A stretch of DNA of 64,000 bases from Chrysoperla carnea (GCF_905475395.1 NC_058341.1:71359597-71423596), one strand, 5' to 3'; shown: positions 52,500-62,947, counted from the first letter of the stretch. Notes: generated from the letters alone by a model not told the origin. Program-made: numbers and translations.

Positions 52500-53300
52500 A
52501 AATACGCGAGGTAACTCGTTCAATATAACCAGATGTTCTACAGATACGTGGTGGCTTAAAATTTTCATCTAAAACATTGTCGTATTGAGCCAATTCTTTT
52601 TCTTCGTTAGAAGTTAATATTAGAACTGAGGTGATAGCAACCCGAAAATCTTTCTGCGAACTTGACTTTTTTTTTTCGATTTTTTGGCCGTAATAGCCAA
52701 TATCATTTTTTGGATCGTATGTTTATTCGGTAGTTTTGCACACCATTGTCATGAAGGTCAACACCTCCCATTCCCTGATAATAATTATGAAGAAGTGCAG
52801 GTTGTTGATACTTTACATATTTGCCTTCTTCGACTGAGCCATCCTTTTTGACTTTATTCATTTGCCAACGTTTCACTTCGTGGAATGGATTTATTTCGTC
52901 ATAATTCGTTATCACAGTAACGTCCTTATTATCCTGCCATCTACAAATCAATATGTTGTTCCTCTTGTTGAAAACAACGTCGAAAACTTCTAATACAGAT
53001 AAAAATTAGAATGTTAGTACAAATGCTTTGTATTCAGAATCTGATTTCAAAATTTCTTACCTCTATGTAACGCATTACCAGTTTTTAATTCTGCACCTCC
53101 AATTCTGTTACTTCTCACTGTGCCAGTTGTGCAAAATCCTTTTTCTTTCAATAAACACATCAAATAGTATGACGTGAAAAAATTGTCAAAAAAAGCTTAT
53201 GTCTTTTGGGAAATTCGATATTTTCACAAAAACGCAGGATTGTATCAGCGCCTAAACCAAGTTTTTTGTCATAATTACCATCAGCACCCGCATATTTCAG
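52500..53300 (-). pseudogene. piggyBac-type transposase fragment with a preserved intron
   Basis: The minus strand encodes GLGADTILRFCENIEFPKRH, YYLMCLLKEKGFCTTGTVR, SNRIGGAELKTGNALHR, a 71-bp GT-AG intron (53060-52990), then EVFDVVFNKRNNILICRWQD, VKYQQPALLHNYYQGMGGVD and YRINIRSKK. The CTGTVRxNR block and NxxMGGVDxxD motif are hallmarks of the piggyBac DDD family. The phase-1 intron joins cleanly. At least one frameshift (around 53195) and shifts after 52703 disable it. N-terminal and C-terminal parts are missing. Confidence 0.8.
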
Positions 53301-53514
53301 TCAGTCAGTTCACTTTTTTATACCATAAATAACATATAGCCGGAGAGCTGAGTGTCTTTTTTGAGTACGTATTTGACGCAGATTGAAAATTTTAAAGTGG
53401 ATAACTTGCAAATGTGTGGATGGTGAAATCGGCAACCTGGCTGGAAGATTGGGGGGCGTAGTGAGCTATGCATTATTTAATTTGCAATTTTTTCTTTCCA
53501 AAAAATTTTCTTGA

Positions 53515-53770
53515 GGCTCTTTGAAACTTACAACATTTTAAAGTCTTATATTCAATTATACGAATTATCATCGTCTGGCATGATTTGATGTGGGCTTAAA
53601 TAGCCTGGCAGGTGATTTAAAGGTATATTTTTGTGCGAGAAACGTACTTAAGGCACTTTGAAATTCACAACATTTTAAAATCTAATATTTAATTATTCTT
53701 ATTATCATCGCTTGGCATGATTTATTGGGGGCCTAAATAGGCTGGCAGATGATTTAAAGTTAAATTTTTT
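53515..53770. repeat. Two-copy tandem repeat, about 137-bp unit
   Basis: GGCTCTTTGAAACTTACAACATTTTAAA...TGGCATGATTT...AGCCTGGCAGGTGATTTAAAG is repeated as GGCACTTTGAAATTCACAAC...AGGCTGGCAGATGATTTAAAG. Confidence 0.8.
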
Positions 53771-54144
53771 TAATTTTTTATAATTTATGTGTCTTAACAT
53801 TTTTTCGTACGTCGTATGGTTTGTTTCCACGCAAGAGCGCCGAAATTGAGGAGAAATTAGCATTTAAAAAAAAGCGTCAAAAAAAGTCATCATTAGTATT
53901 TTATGTATAGATTAATTAGGCAAATTTCAGTAAAATTCAGTATTTATGACCTAATAGGGGAAGGGAGGGCATGATGGGGTATCTAAAGAAAATACCAAAA
54001 ATACAGTATAATCATTGCGTTTATTATGCTTATTTATTTAGGGCACAATGCCTTATTAATCTAACTACAATTTGGCATAGTCTTTGGGAGTTGAACTTAT
54101 AGCATTTTTTTAAATTAAATGATTAAATAGGAACTTTCGAAAAA

Positions 54145-54175
54145 CCATCTTGCCCCTTATCATGGGGCAAGATGG
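54145..54175. repeat. Perfect 12-bp-stem hairpin
   Basis: CCATCTTGCCCC, loop TTATCAT, GGGGCAAGATGG. It lies just downstream of the pogo-type reading frame on the minus strand. GGGCATGATGGGGTA near 53967 is related, so these may be terminal repeats. Confidence 0.7.
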
Positions 54176-54181
54176 GGTAAG

Positions 54182-54830
54182 CTAATTATTATCACAATAA
54201 ATACAAATATGAATTTCTTCGGTGTTTCCATCATCCACACCAGTACAACCATTGTGAGCCCAACGTCCAAGCCTACCCAACCTTCGGATGATTTCAGAAA
54301 ACTATGATTTTCATCATTACAATAGAGACAAATTGTATCTTCATCATCCTTATTTTTCGCCTTGGCTGCAACTGTAGTCTTTTGTTTCGTCTTAGCATTT
54401 TTTTTGAGCCGAGGATCATTAGGATTTTATACTTTCCTCAGGTTTTTCAAATTCTCCAGCTCATTTTTATAAGGAGTTGAAGTAATGACGGCTGTTTTTC
54501 CTCTCCGGTATTGCTTCCTCTTTTCAGTTTGTTGGACCAAAGGGATTGGCAAAATATCACCAGGGGAAAGCTAGATGTAAGATCGCGGCACACCGCACTA
54601 ATGGGAGATTTAGAAGCAAAAGAACATCCAGGTTCAGGTTCGGGAACAGGTTCTTTAGTCACATCAGGTGTGACTTGCTCTGTACATTCGGTGATAAAAT
54701 CAATTCTAACTGGAGTGCATGATTCTGTTGTAACTTCAGGTCTTGTTGTAACTGCTCCAGGATGGGATGTTTTGGCCGTTGAAGATACAGTCGTGACTAC
54801 TGTGGTTGAAGGCACAGATGTAACTACCTA
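54182..54830 (-). pseudogene. pogo/Tigger-type transposase C-terminus with PHD-like zinc finger
   Basis: The minus strand opens with a Thr/Ser/Pro-rich linker (54815-54620), then lysine-rich sequence, then DDEDTICLYCNDENHSF and, after a one-base shift, GRWAHNGCTGVDDGNTEE and IHICIYCDNN with a stop at about 54186. The C-x2-C...WAHxxC...C-x2-C pattern is the zinc finger at the end of many insect pogo/jerky transposases. The catalytic DDE region is absent. Confidence 0.6.
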
Positions 54831-55060
54831 GTGATGAGCAAAGCAAGACCAAGACCTAGACTCGAACAGTCTTGGTCTTGGTCTTGCTTATTCAGTCTTG
54901 GTCTTGCTCAAATCTGTCTGATCTCGGCCTTGGTCTTGGTCTTGCTCAACTCTGTCTGATCTCGGCCTTGGTCTTAGTCTTGCTTGCCTAGTCTTGGTCT
55001 TGGTCTTGGTCTTGTTGTATTTTGTTTGGTCTTGGTTTTAGTCTTGGGTTTTCCATAATT
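54831..55060. repeat. hAT terminal region with CTTGGT arrays
   Basis: Begins TAGTGATGAGCAAAGCAAGACC (TAGTG-type hAT terminus) followed by about 200 bp of CTTGGTCTTGGTCTTG-type repeats. Dense subterminal motif arrays are where hAT transposases bind. The matching other end is not in the window or is broken by the BEL insertion. Confidence 0.65.
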
Positions 55061-55358
55061 TCTTAACGAACATCTTTCAAAACATTTTATTTTTATCCAA
55101 CAAACATTTTTAAACCTAAATTTACTATCTTTGAATTAAAAAAAGTTAATTAAGATATTATTGCTTATTGTTATTCAAAGATGGATTGTCAATAGATCGT
55201 TTAATATCAATCATTATTTTAGAAAATACTTTATTTTATTGCATTCTAAAAATATAAATATTCTATTATTATTCTAATATTCTAAAATATAAATATTCAT
55301 TATTAAGTTATTTTTATGAATTTCTTATGGATACCCATGAATTAATACATAGCAACCA

Positions 55359-55790
55359 TCAAGCTGACTCGCTGTTTAATCGATTGCGATGTCTCCGAAT
55401 CACGAATGATGCTTTGGAGAATAGTCTTTCGGCTGGGACCGATGTAGCTAAAATAGACAAAAAGTCGCGAGCCATTTTCGCCAAAATTGGAAATTGCAGC
55501 TCGTGACGTTTCCACCAGTGTAGTGGGTCTTCATTACTAGCAGCTCTAGGTTCTTTCATGTACTGCTCAATTTCTTTCTTCGATGATTGAGAACCCGTCG
55601 AAAAGGATGGAGGTGAATATAATTTGTTGAAGTCTATGGCATCTTCATCATCATGATCCTCTTCTCTTGTATCCATTGGTTCTTCTACATGTTCTCGTAG
55701 TCGATACTCTTCATACAAGCTTTCAAATTTTTTTAAGCTTTCATCCTTTATTTCCTTTCCCCAAGACGTCAAATCGAATTTCTCAGCTCG
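55359..55790 (-). pseudogene. hAT transposase C-terminal dimerisation region
   Basis: The minus-strand frame carries DPLHWWKRHELQFPILAKMA, then ATSVPAERLFSKASFVIRRH and RNRLNSESA to a stop at 55359. The W-W...FP.LA.....L.I.ATS.P.ER.FS signature is the hAT C-terminal dimerisation domain. Upstream is acidic sequence, then a stop. The frame is cut by the BEL element, with the 5' part either in the right flank or lost. It belongs with the TAGTG terminus at 54831. Confidence 0.8.
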
Positions 55791-55807
55791 TCGGCGTCAG
55801 TGCAGGA

Positions 55808-55812
55808 CCTTC
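55808..55812. repeat. BEL target-site duplication, left
   Basis: CCTTC immediately before the LTR; the same five bases follow the other LTR at 63825-63829. Five-bp duplications are usual for BEL/Pao. Confidence 0.9.
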
Positions 55813-56689
55813 TGTTGGGGCGATGGTCGCTGGCTTAAGAAAAACTAAAATATTTCCCAACAATAAGCGAGTTTTAAGAACCTTTGAGATTAACGGACTG
55901 TATGAAAAAAAATATATGTACTCACCAGTTTTTTCTCCAGGTTGACACTAGCTAAATATTTAAAGGTTTGATCGGATAAACTCAGGAGAAAGGAATTTGG
56001 GATAATTCGTCAAACCTTTACGTTGAATTTGTTCACTTTTTTGCTACTGTCGGTTATTGACTTTTAATTGATGCACCTTTCTTTATATGGCAAATTGCAC
56101 GGGTAAACTTCCAACACGTGGGCCACTCGATTAATATCGAATATTGCGTAAATCACCTCAATGGCGCGAAAAGTAGAAAATTCTAGGTTCACTACACTAA
56201 ATCACATAATTCACTGGGAACTATTCGAACTTGAATCCAAAATTAAACTTGATTATCAAGATAAAAATCGATTAGAAATTAAACTTTAACACATTGTTAA
56301 ATTGAAATTAAAATATTGAAGACCATGCGCTTCAACATTGAAAAAAGTTGAAAAATTGAAACTCTTAAAAAAGAGAACAGAATCACTGACTCGACTTTTA
56401 AATTATAATTTTAGATTGATTAATTAAATCAACCGAAAGAAAAGATCTATTCAGACCGAGAAACGAATTAATTATATTAAAAAAGTAAAAAATTATGAAC
56501 TCATTGGGTCGGTTCCGAAACCGACCCATTTGAAAAGAAGTAAACAACTTATACAGCACACAGAATACTGTAATAGGAACGCTGTTATTGGCGGATGTTT
56601 TGACAAAGTCAGTTGGTACCAACTTAGTATTAATTAAAATCACTAAAGAAAAAAAAGTAAAAACAGTAACTTGTGAAATGTCCCTAACA
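55813..56689 (-). repeat. BEL 3' LTR
   Basis: 877 bp. Contains the perfect palindrome GGGTCGGTTCCGAAACCGACCC (about 56503), which is broken by one substitution in the other LTR. Begins TG and ends CA on the plus strand. Confidence 0.95.
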
Positions 56690-56710
56690 TAAGTCGCCCC
56701 CCCAAATTCG
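56690..56710 (-). other. Polypurine-tract region of BEL
   Basis: On the minus strand TTTGGGGGGGCGACTTA lies directly before the 3' LTR. The G-run (56697-56703) is the likely second-strand primer, although 7 bases separate it from the LTR, unusual for a PPT. Confidence 0.5.
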
Positions 56711-56892
56711 ATAGAATTTGAGCCTACCTAAACAAAAAGGGAAAAATTCAGTTACATGGGACCGAACAAATTGAAAATGTCAACAATGTACATGAAAGAA
56801 GAGAAAACAAAGAATATTTGAAATCTAACGGATAAAATATTTGAATTACAAAAAAAAAATGAATAAATGGGGGAGCGAAGGATGAAATGGGA

Positions 56893-59800
56893 TTACTCGA
56901 TCGACCCACGCAATGGAAGCAGTCTGGCGACCGCCCGAGTAACTACTTGCTGATCCGCAAGTTTTAAATCGGCAACACGAGGTATACCGTCTGCAGACAT
57001 GTGAAGTCTGATTATACGACCAATAGGCCAAGAGAGTGGGGGAGTTTGATCCCCTTTTACTAATACGACATCCCCAACCTCAGGGGTGGCGGCAGGCGTT
57101 TTCCATTTGTTTTTTTGAATTAAAGTATTTAAATACTCTTTAGACCAACGCTTCCAAAAACTTTGAACCAAGCGTCGCAGGTTCAGCCAACGGTCACGAA
57201 CGGGCTGTTCACAAGGTGGGTATCGCTCGGGCAACGAGGTCAAGGGGGTGCCGGTAAGAAAGTGTCCAGGGGTTAAATAAGACGATGCCTCAGAAGGATC
57301 AGCAGGCAGATCGCACAGTGGGCGACTGTTCAACACCGCTTCAATGCGGGCAAATATCGTGAAATAATCTTCAACGGAATAGGAAGATTCCTTGAACATG
57401 CGTTTGAGGAGCGATTTGGCGGATTTTACCCCAGCTTCCCATAAACCCCCGAACCAAGGTGCATATGCACAGTTGAAATGCCATTGTACACTTTTAAGAG
57501 ACAAATAATCGGAGATGTTCTCGCGATTTTCTTGTAAGAAAATAGAAATTTCATTTAAAAGGCGTGAGGCGCCAAGAAAATTCCGACCTTGATCGGAATA
57601 TATGTCGGATGGAAGACTCCGACGAGCTACAAATCGATCCAGTGCTGCTAGAAAGCATTGAGTAGTGAGTTCTGAAGCGAACTCAAGATGGACACATTTT
57701 GTGGAAAAACACACAAAAATGCAGAGATAACCTTTTGTTAAACGAGGTTTACGTGGGTTGCCGGATTTAACAATGAATGGACCGGCGAAGTCGACTCCGG
57801 TATGAGAAAATGGTTTCGAGGGGGTGACTCGAGATTCGGGTAAAGCTGCCATTTGAGGCGTGAAGGGCACAGCACGAAATCTGTAGCATGTGGGACAGTT
57901 ACGGATCACTTTCCGAACGAGACCACGAAGCCCGGGAATCCAATAAAGAGCTTGAACAGAAGCTTGGACTGCTCTGGGCCCAGAATGAAGAGAACACAAA
58001 TGAGCATGAACGCATATTAATTGTGAGATGTGTGCCACTTTAGGCAACAAAATGGGGTGCTTGGAGGCTGAAGAGAGCGGGGAGTGGTTGAGGCGACCAC
58101 CCACTCTAATTATGGAAGAAGAATCTAAAAACGGACTGAGCGAGCTGAGACTGCCTTTAAGAGCTTTATGAGCGGATAAGAAACGAATTTCGGAGGAATA
58201 ATAATATTTTTGAGTTATATGAATGATTTTGATTTTCGCAAAATCTAATTCAGTGACGGACAACGGACCAGAAATGGGTTCTAGATGCTGTAGGCGTGCT
58301 TTACACTGTTTGATGAAACGAAGCATCCATGCGACTACTCGGATCAAACGCGTCCATGACGAAAAGCGAGAAAATAATTCTAACATTTGATCAGGAGTAA
58401 TTAAATTGGCTGTGAGAGCCAAGGGTTTAATTTCGGGCAGCTCAGCAATATTGGAAATTGTATCCGTAAAAGGAGGAGGCCACTGACTGAGAGGCTCCGA
58501 AATTAGTGATGGTCCGTGAAACCACAAGTTATGTTGAGTTGATTTGCAAAACTGATCAGGGGTCAGTCCGCGAGATGCGATATCAGCAGGGTTGACAGAA
58601 GTATGAATATAAGACCAGCACATTTGTTGAGTAATTTGTTGTATGGCTACAACACGATTGGCAACGTAAACTTTGAGTAAATGTGGAGGAGTGTTGAGCC
58701 AATATAAAACGATGTGAGCATCGGTGAATAAACGTGGGGGAATTTTGAACAAATTCGGCATAGTTTGACGGACAGACGAGACGAGTTTGCTAAGCAGAAG
58801 TGCTCCGCAGAGTTCCAGGCGCGGTATGCTCAGGGTTTTCAATGGAGCTACCTTAGTTTTAGCAGCAAATAAATTGGATGTTATTGAATATCCATCATCA
58901 CAACAGAGATAAAGCACAGCTGCGTATCCAAGCTGACTAGCGTCAGAGAAACCGGCCAACCATACCGACCTACTTTCTGAAGGAGCAATAAAACGGGGAA
59001 TGCGAATTTGAGCTACTAGATACATGTTTTGTTGATGGAGGTCCCAAATTTGACGAATATGTGGAGGTACAGGGTCGTCCCACCCTGAGTGATCTAACCA
59101 TAACTTTTGCAGAATACACTTCAAGCTAAAGGTAATAGGTGCTAAAAAACCCAAAGGATCATACACTCCTGCCACATGTGAAAGCAAGGTGCGTTTTGTC
59201 AAAACGTTTTCGAATGATTTAAATTGAAATAGAAAACTATCTGTGTTTGGGTCCCAGAGCAGCCCAAGTATTTTGAACACAGTCTCCGTTTCGAACACAA
59301 ATGGCGTCTCGATGTGATCTACAGGGAGATCAGCTAATATGGAAGGATCGTTGCTAGTCCATTTTCGCAACTCAAAACCTCCCCTACTCATTAAAGTTTG
59401 TAATTGTGTCATTAAAGTTTTGGCTTGTTCAGGAGACGAAGCACCAGTAATAATATCATCAACGTAAGTGTTGTGCAGAAGGGCTTGAGAAGCCAAAGGA
59501 TAATGATTGCCTTCGTCGATAACTAATTGCTTTAGGCACCTTTGTGCAAGAAAAGCGGAAGGAACTAAGCCGTATGTTACGGTATTTAGTTCAAATTCAA
59601 CGACGTCGGATTCAGTGGATGGTCGGTAAAATATATGCTGATAAATGCGATCTTCTGGACGTACCAAAATTTGTCGATACATTTGACGTATATCAGAACA
59701 CAAGGCTATTGCGTTGAAACGGAATGAGTAAAGGATATCCGAGATATCGTTTTGTAATTTAGGACCGGCCAACAATAATGAATTTAAAGAAATTTTGTTA

Positions 59801-60378
59801 TAACCTGGGTCCGATGCGTTAAAAACAACACGTAATTTGGTGGATGTACTAGTGTCCTTAGTGACACAATGATGGGGAATTATATAACCTGATGAGTTAG
59901 TTGCCTTTGACATGTGACATAATGAAATGTATTCATCCATGAATTCGGTATACGCCTTGTATTTTTCTGGAAATTTAGACAATCTTTTTTCCAAATTAAT
60001 AAAGGAAGCGAGTGAACGCTCCTTGTTGAAAAGGGCAGGGAGGCTGCCCGGACGAAACGGAAGAGCGACAATGTATCGACCCGTTGAGTCACGCGAATGC
60101 GTGTCTTTAAAATGGCGTTCCGCCAAAATATCTGAAGGATTTGGGGGGATGGAAACCGAAACTTCTTCAGTTTCCCAAAAATTTTGTAAGTGATCACTTA
60201 TTTGAGCAGTGCTCAGAAGTGAAATGGGTTGAGTGGGGGGGGGGGGGGTGCCCTCAACAGGACCGATAATCAACCATCCAAAAATACTGTTTATGGCGGA
60301 AGGGAATCCCTGAATAGTTTGAGAATCCGTACATGACAATATAGAGGGGAACAAATCTGCCCCTATTAAGAAATCCAC
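56893..60378 (-). CDS. BEL/Pao pol polyprotein (RT, RNase H, integrase)
   Basis: Open for 1161 codons. No ATG at its left limit: the frame simply opens after a TAA, with GTG at 60378. The segment LIGADLF...FGWLIIG at the start is the linker after the BEL protease. RT is at about residues 180-400, with the aspartate in CSDIRQMYRQ (about 229) and YVDD at about 305-308. RNase H follows (FSDASQLGYA, then LFTDAHIVLYWL). Then the integrase HHCC finger (LHSGPRAVQ...CPTCYRF), the DDE core (VDFAGPF, YSDQGRNFLG, GLWEAGVKSAK) and a DUF5641-type tail. All catalytic acidic residues that can be checked are present. It copies element RNA to DNA and inserts it into the host genome. Expression would need a -1 shift from the gag frame. 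Confidence 0.93.
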   Translation of the reverse strand: MDFLIGADLFPSILSCTDSQTIQGFPSAINSIFGWLIIGPVEGTPPPPTQPISLLSTAQISDHLQNFWETEEVSVSIPPNPSDILAERHFKDTHSRDSTGRYIVALPFRPGSLPALFNKERSLASFINLEKRLSKFPEKYKAYTEFMDEYISLCHMSKATNSSGYIIPHHCVTKDTSTSTKLRVVFNASDPGYNKISLNSLLLAGPKLQNDISDILYSFRFNAIALCSDIRQMYRQILVRPEDRIYQHIFYRPSTESDVVEFELNTVTYGLVPSAFLAQRCLKQLVIDEGNHYPLASQALLHNTYVDDIITGASSPEQAKTLMTQLQTLMSRGGFELRKWTSNDPSILADLPVDHIETPFVFETETVFKILGLLWDPNTDSFLFQFKSFENVLTKRTLLSHVAGVYDPLGFLAPITFSLKCILQKLWLDHSGWDDPVPPHIRQIWDLHQQNMYLVAQIRIPRFIAPSESRSVWLAGFSDASQLGYAAVLYLCCDDGYSITSNLFAAKTKVAPLKTLSIPRLELCGALLLSKLVSSVRQTMPNLFKIPPRLFTDAHIVLYWLNTPPHLLKVYVANRVVAIQQITQQMCWSYIHTSVNPADIASRGLTPDQFCKSTQHNLWFHGPSLISEPLSQWPPPFTDTISNIAELPEIKPLALTANLITPDQMLELFSRFSSWTRLIRVVAWMLRFIKQCKARLQHLEPISGPLSVTELDFAKIKIIHITQKYYYSSEIRFLSAHKALKGSLSSLSPFLDSSSIIRVGGRLNHSPLSSASKHPILLPKVAHISQLICVHAHLCSLHSGPRAVQASVQALYWIPGLRGLVRKVIRNCPTCYRFRAVPFTPQMAALPESRVTPSKPFSHTGVDFAGPFIVKSGNPRKPRLTKGYLCIFVCFSTKCVHLEFASELTTQCFLAALDRFVARRSLPSDIYSDQGRNFLGASRLLNEISIFLQENRENISDYLSLKSVQWHFNCAYAPWFGGLWEAGVKSAKSLLKRMFKESSYSVEDYFTIFARIEAVLNSRPLCDLPADPSEASSYLTPGHFLTGTPLTSLPERYPPCEQPVRDRWLNLRRLVQSFWKRWSKEYLNTLIQKNKWKTPAATPEVGDVVLVKGDQTPPLSWPIGRIIRLHMSADGIPRVADLKLADQQVVTRAVARLLPLRGSIE

Positions 60379-62132
60379 GGGGGATGATTTTTAAAATTGG
60401 CTATCTGCCAATTTGAGTGACGTGAAGCGACTGATGACTTCTTGAGTTCAATTGAAGGTAAATTTAACGAAATAGTAGACATGACATATGCAGTTGTAGA
60501 GACTTTTATGTCAGAATATTTTGACTTTAAAATACACGAAACCGTACCATGACAAGAGGTTTCGGTGGCGCCAATACCAGAAATTTGAGTTGAAGTGGGT
60601 TTAATAGGTAAACCAAGAGCACGACAACATGATAATGAAATAATCGACACTTGGGAGCCAGGGTCCACAAGTGCCCGAACAGAAAAATAATTACCACTGG
60701 GGGTATTAATTAAAATTTGAGCTGTGCCCAGTAAGACCCCTTGTGGGTTTTGGGCATATGAAGTACATGACAGCGCCGGGATGTCGTTACCGGTGCTGTG
60801 AGGGGGTTGAGTGATTGAGTTTGAGGGAGACGCATTCAAGTCCGAAACGGTGACTTTGGTTGCCGACGTGACCGGTGATTGAAACCCAGGATGAAGGGTA
60901 GTGTGATGTTGATTAGAATCACACTTGCGACATACATTTTTAGAAGCACATTGGCTTCGGAGATGAGAACCTAAACAATTGAAGCAACGAGTAAGTGATT
61001 TTAAATATTGATATTTATTCGATAATTCCATTTTTAAAAATGAAGGACAAGCTGCGAGATTATGAGGGCCTCTGCAGCGAATACATTTTGAAATCTGAGA
61101 GTTTTGTTTAAATGAAGAAATTTTATTCGTGTTGTGAGCGGTGTTTACTAAAAATGATTTGGGTTTATTTGTTTTTGGAAACGCTGAGCTACTGGTGCGA
61201 GTAGTGGGTAATTGCAACTCTAATGAGCGAAGCTGATTAGTAACAAACGTGATTAAATCCGTGTATGACGGAATCTCCTTGTCTGAATGACGCAACTCAA
61301 ATTCACGGCGCATATTAGTGTCCAGATTATTTAGTGTTAAGTTGAAAAAAATGAAATCAATTGAATCTGGTAAATCCATAGAGCGAATAGATTTTACTGC
61401 AGTTTCATGAGTGGTGAGAAATGAATTTAAATTATTTAAATTAGACAAATGGGTTGTCTTGAACTCTAAAATTTTTTGTAAATAAAAACTGGCTATGCGC
61501 CTTTTATTGTTGTAGCGAAAACGTAATGCTTCGTATGCTAATGGATAGTTTTCGCTAGTTAAGGCAAACCCAGAAATCACTGCTGCCGCGTCCCCTTTCA
61601 ACGAGGTTTTAAGGTAACGAAATTTGCAAATATTGTCCATATGTTTTGAATGGACAAGGCTGTAAAATATAGAAATAAATTCCAACCAGGAATCTATATC
61701 GCCATTGAATTGGGGTAAATTAATACGAGCTAAATTGTTATCTTGTTGAAGAGGTTTGACTGAATCAACCGATGTTGAATCAGAAACTTTGTTTGGCATT
61801 AACGCCTTCATTTTGTGGTAATGCAGCTTGATTGAAAATGTCAACTGATCGTAAGCTATTTGAGCTGAAACTGTTTCGATTCGCTTACGTTTTTCTACGG
61901 CAGAATTAAATTTCAAAATATCACTTTGAATTATTTTATGATTTTCAATGAAGGATGGCAATTCTTTAAATAATAATTCACACTGTAAAAAATCGGCTTG
62001 TGCAAGACCCCTTACAGTGTCATAAATTGCGTTTACTTGCGCAAGGGCATTTTCACGATGAAGGACTAGGTTTTCCTTCACTGCTTCCATGGTTTCTCCA
62101 TATTGGAGTAAGCTGTCAATAACTTGTGCCAT
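60366..62132 (-). CDS. BEL/Pao gag-protease
   Basis: The frame is open from 62204 but Met25 (ATG at 62132, MAQVIDSLLQYGE) is the likelier start, since the first 24 residues are hydrophobic and unlike gag. About residues 125-330 (from 62132) form the DUF1759-like gag core (INLPQFNGDIDSWLEF). Zinc knuckle-like cysteines follow (CIRCRGPHNLAACP, CFNCLGSHLRSQC, CRKCDSNQHH). The DUF1758-like aspartic protease has its active-site motif in VRALVDPGSQVSII. The frame ends at 60366, overlapping the pol frame by 13 bases. Before that end the conserved protease-to-RT linker is readable in the other (pol) frame, which suggests a frameshift rather than a natural terminus. Confidence 0.9.
   Translation of the reverse strand: MAQVIDSLLQYGETMEAVKENLVLHRENALAQVNAIYDTVRGLAQADFLQCELLFKELPSFIENHKIIQSDILKFNSAVEKRKRIETVSAQIAYDQLTFSIKLHYHKMKALMPNKVSDSTSVDSVKPLQQDNNLARINLPQFNGDIDSWLEFISIFYSLVHSKHMDNICKFRYLKTSLKGDAAAVISGFALTSENYPLAYEALRFRYNNKRRIASFYLQKILEFKTTHLSNLNNLNSFLTTHETAVKSIRSMDLPDSIDFIFFNLTLNNLDTNMRREFELRHSDKEIPSYTDLITFVTNQLRSLELQLPTTRTSSSAFPKTNKPKSFLVNTAHNTNKISSFKQNSQISKCIRCRGPHNLAACPSFLKMELSNKYQYLKSLTRCFNCLGSHLRSQCASKNVCRKCDSNQHHTTLHPGFQSPVTSATKVTVSDLNASPSNSITQPPHSTGNDIPALSCTSYAQNPQGVLLGTAQILINTPSGNYFSVRALVDPGSQVSIISLSCCRALGLPIKPTSTQISGIGATETSCHGTVSCILKSKYSDIKVSTTAYVMSTISLNLPSIELKKSSVASRHSNWQIANFKNHPPWIS
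60385..60440 (-). other. Broken gag-pol junction of BEL
   Basis: In the pol frame the residues expected before LIGADLF (SRFTSLKLADSQF) are visible upstream of an in-frame TAA at about 60391-60393. The gag frame runs through this stretch as unrelated sequence. So there are two lesions here: a one-base frame change in about 60430-60445 and a stop codon. No good -1 slippery heptamer was seen in the short overlap. Confidence 0.6.
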
Positions 62133-62204
62133 ACTTGAATGAAAATGCAAATAAAATTGAAAAAGGAATAATGTTAATTGATGAAGGATTGATAAAACAA
62201 TCAA

Positions 62205-62925
62205 ATGACTTTAAATAATTAAAATATTATTGATGAGCGATACGTTGATGATTTCAATCGAGTTACAGAACCACTGAAATTAAATTTGTTTGAAATCAAA
62301 AGAAAATTTTTAATAAATTAGAGCAAATCCGCAGAGTTACTCGGACACTCAGTATTATATATGAAAATCAATGAATGAATAATGAATTTATTTGATACCC
62401 AAGAATAAACAATTTAAACTTTTTAGAATACAAGTGAATTGAAATAAAAGTATGAAATTAATTAATTTAAAAAAAAATGCAATCAAAGTCAATAACCAGA
62501 AATTGAAACTAATTAAATCAATTGAGTATTAAATAATATTGAATTAATACGAAATTGCGATGCGATTCAAATGCGATTTAATTAAAAGAATTATAAATTT
62601 TTTCAGAAAAATTGAAATTAACAACTAAAGTCAAAAAAAGTAAATTATTTACATTTATTTTTGAAATGTCATTTAATAAATTTTGACAATTGAAAAGAAA
62701 AATGTAAATATTATGATTTGTGATTTGAACAAAAAAATAGTCAATAGTGACATCTATTTTATGAAAAGAGTAGTTTTATTATTTGTCAAATTTGAAATAT
62801 CAAAATGGCGTCGACTGGCCTGGTGAAAAACTAGGTTGTTATTGCCAAGCTGTTACGCAATCACTTGTCAAAAACAAAAACACGAAAAAACACGTGATTA
62901 TTTGAATTGAATGAAAAAACGTATA
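62205..62925 (-). other. BEL 5' untranslated leader
   Basis: About 0.8 kb between the primer-binding site and the gag start, AT-rich, no frame. Packaging and dimerisation signals would be expected here but cannot be pointed to. Confidence 0.5.
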
Positions 62926-62943
62926 TTTGGCTTGAAGTGACCA
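62926..62943 (-). other. Primer-binding site of BEL
   Basis: Minus strand TGGTCACTTCAAGCCAAA begins four bases inside the 5' LTR. A TGG start, complementary to the CCA of a tRNA 3' end, is expected. The primer tRNA cannot be named. Confidence 0.6.
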
Positions 62944-62947
62944 AAAA

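Noticed and set aside
59880..60197. Frames opposite or offset to BEL pol
   Set aside because: Shadows of the 1161-codon pol frame in other frames.
60366..60385. Programmed -1 frameshift between BEL gag and pol
   Set aside because: The overlap has no standard slippery heptamer, and conserved linker residues upstream of the overlap are already in the pol frame, which points to mutation. Not excluded without other copies.
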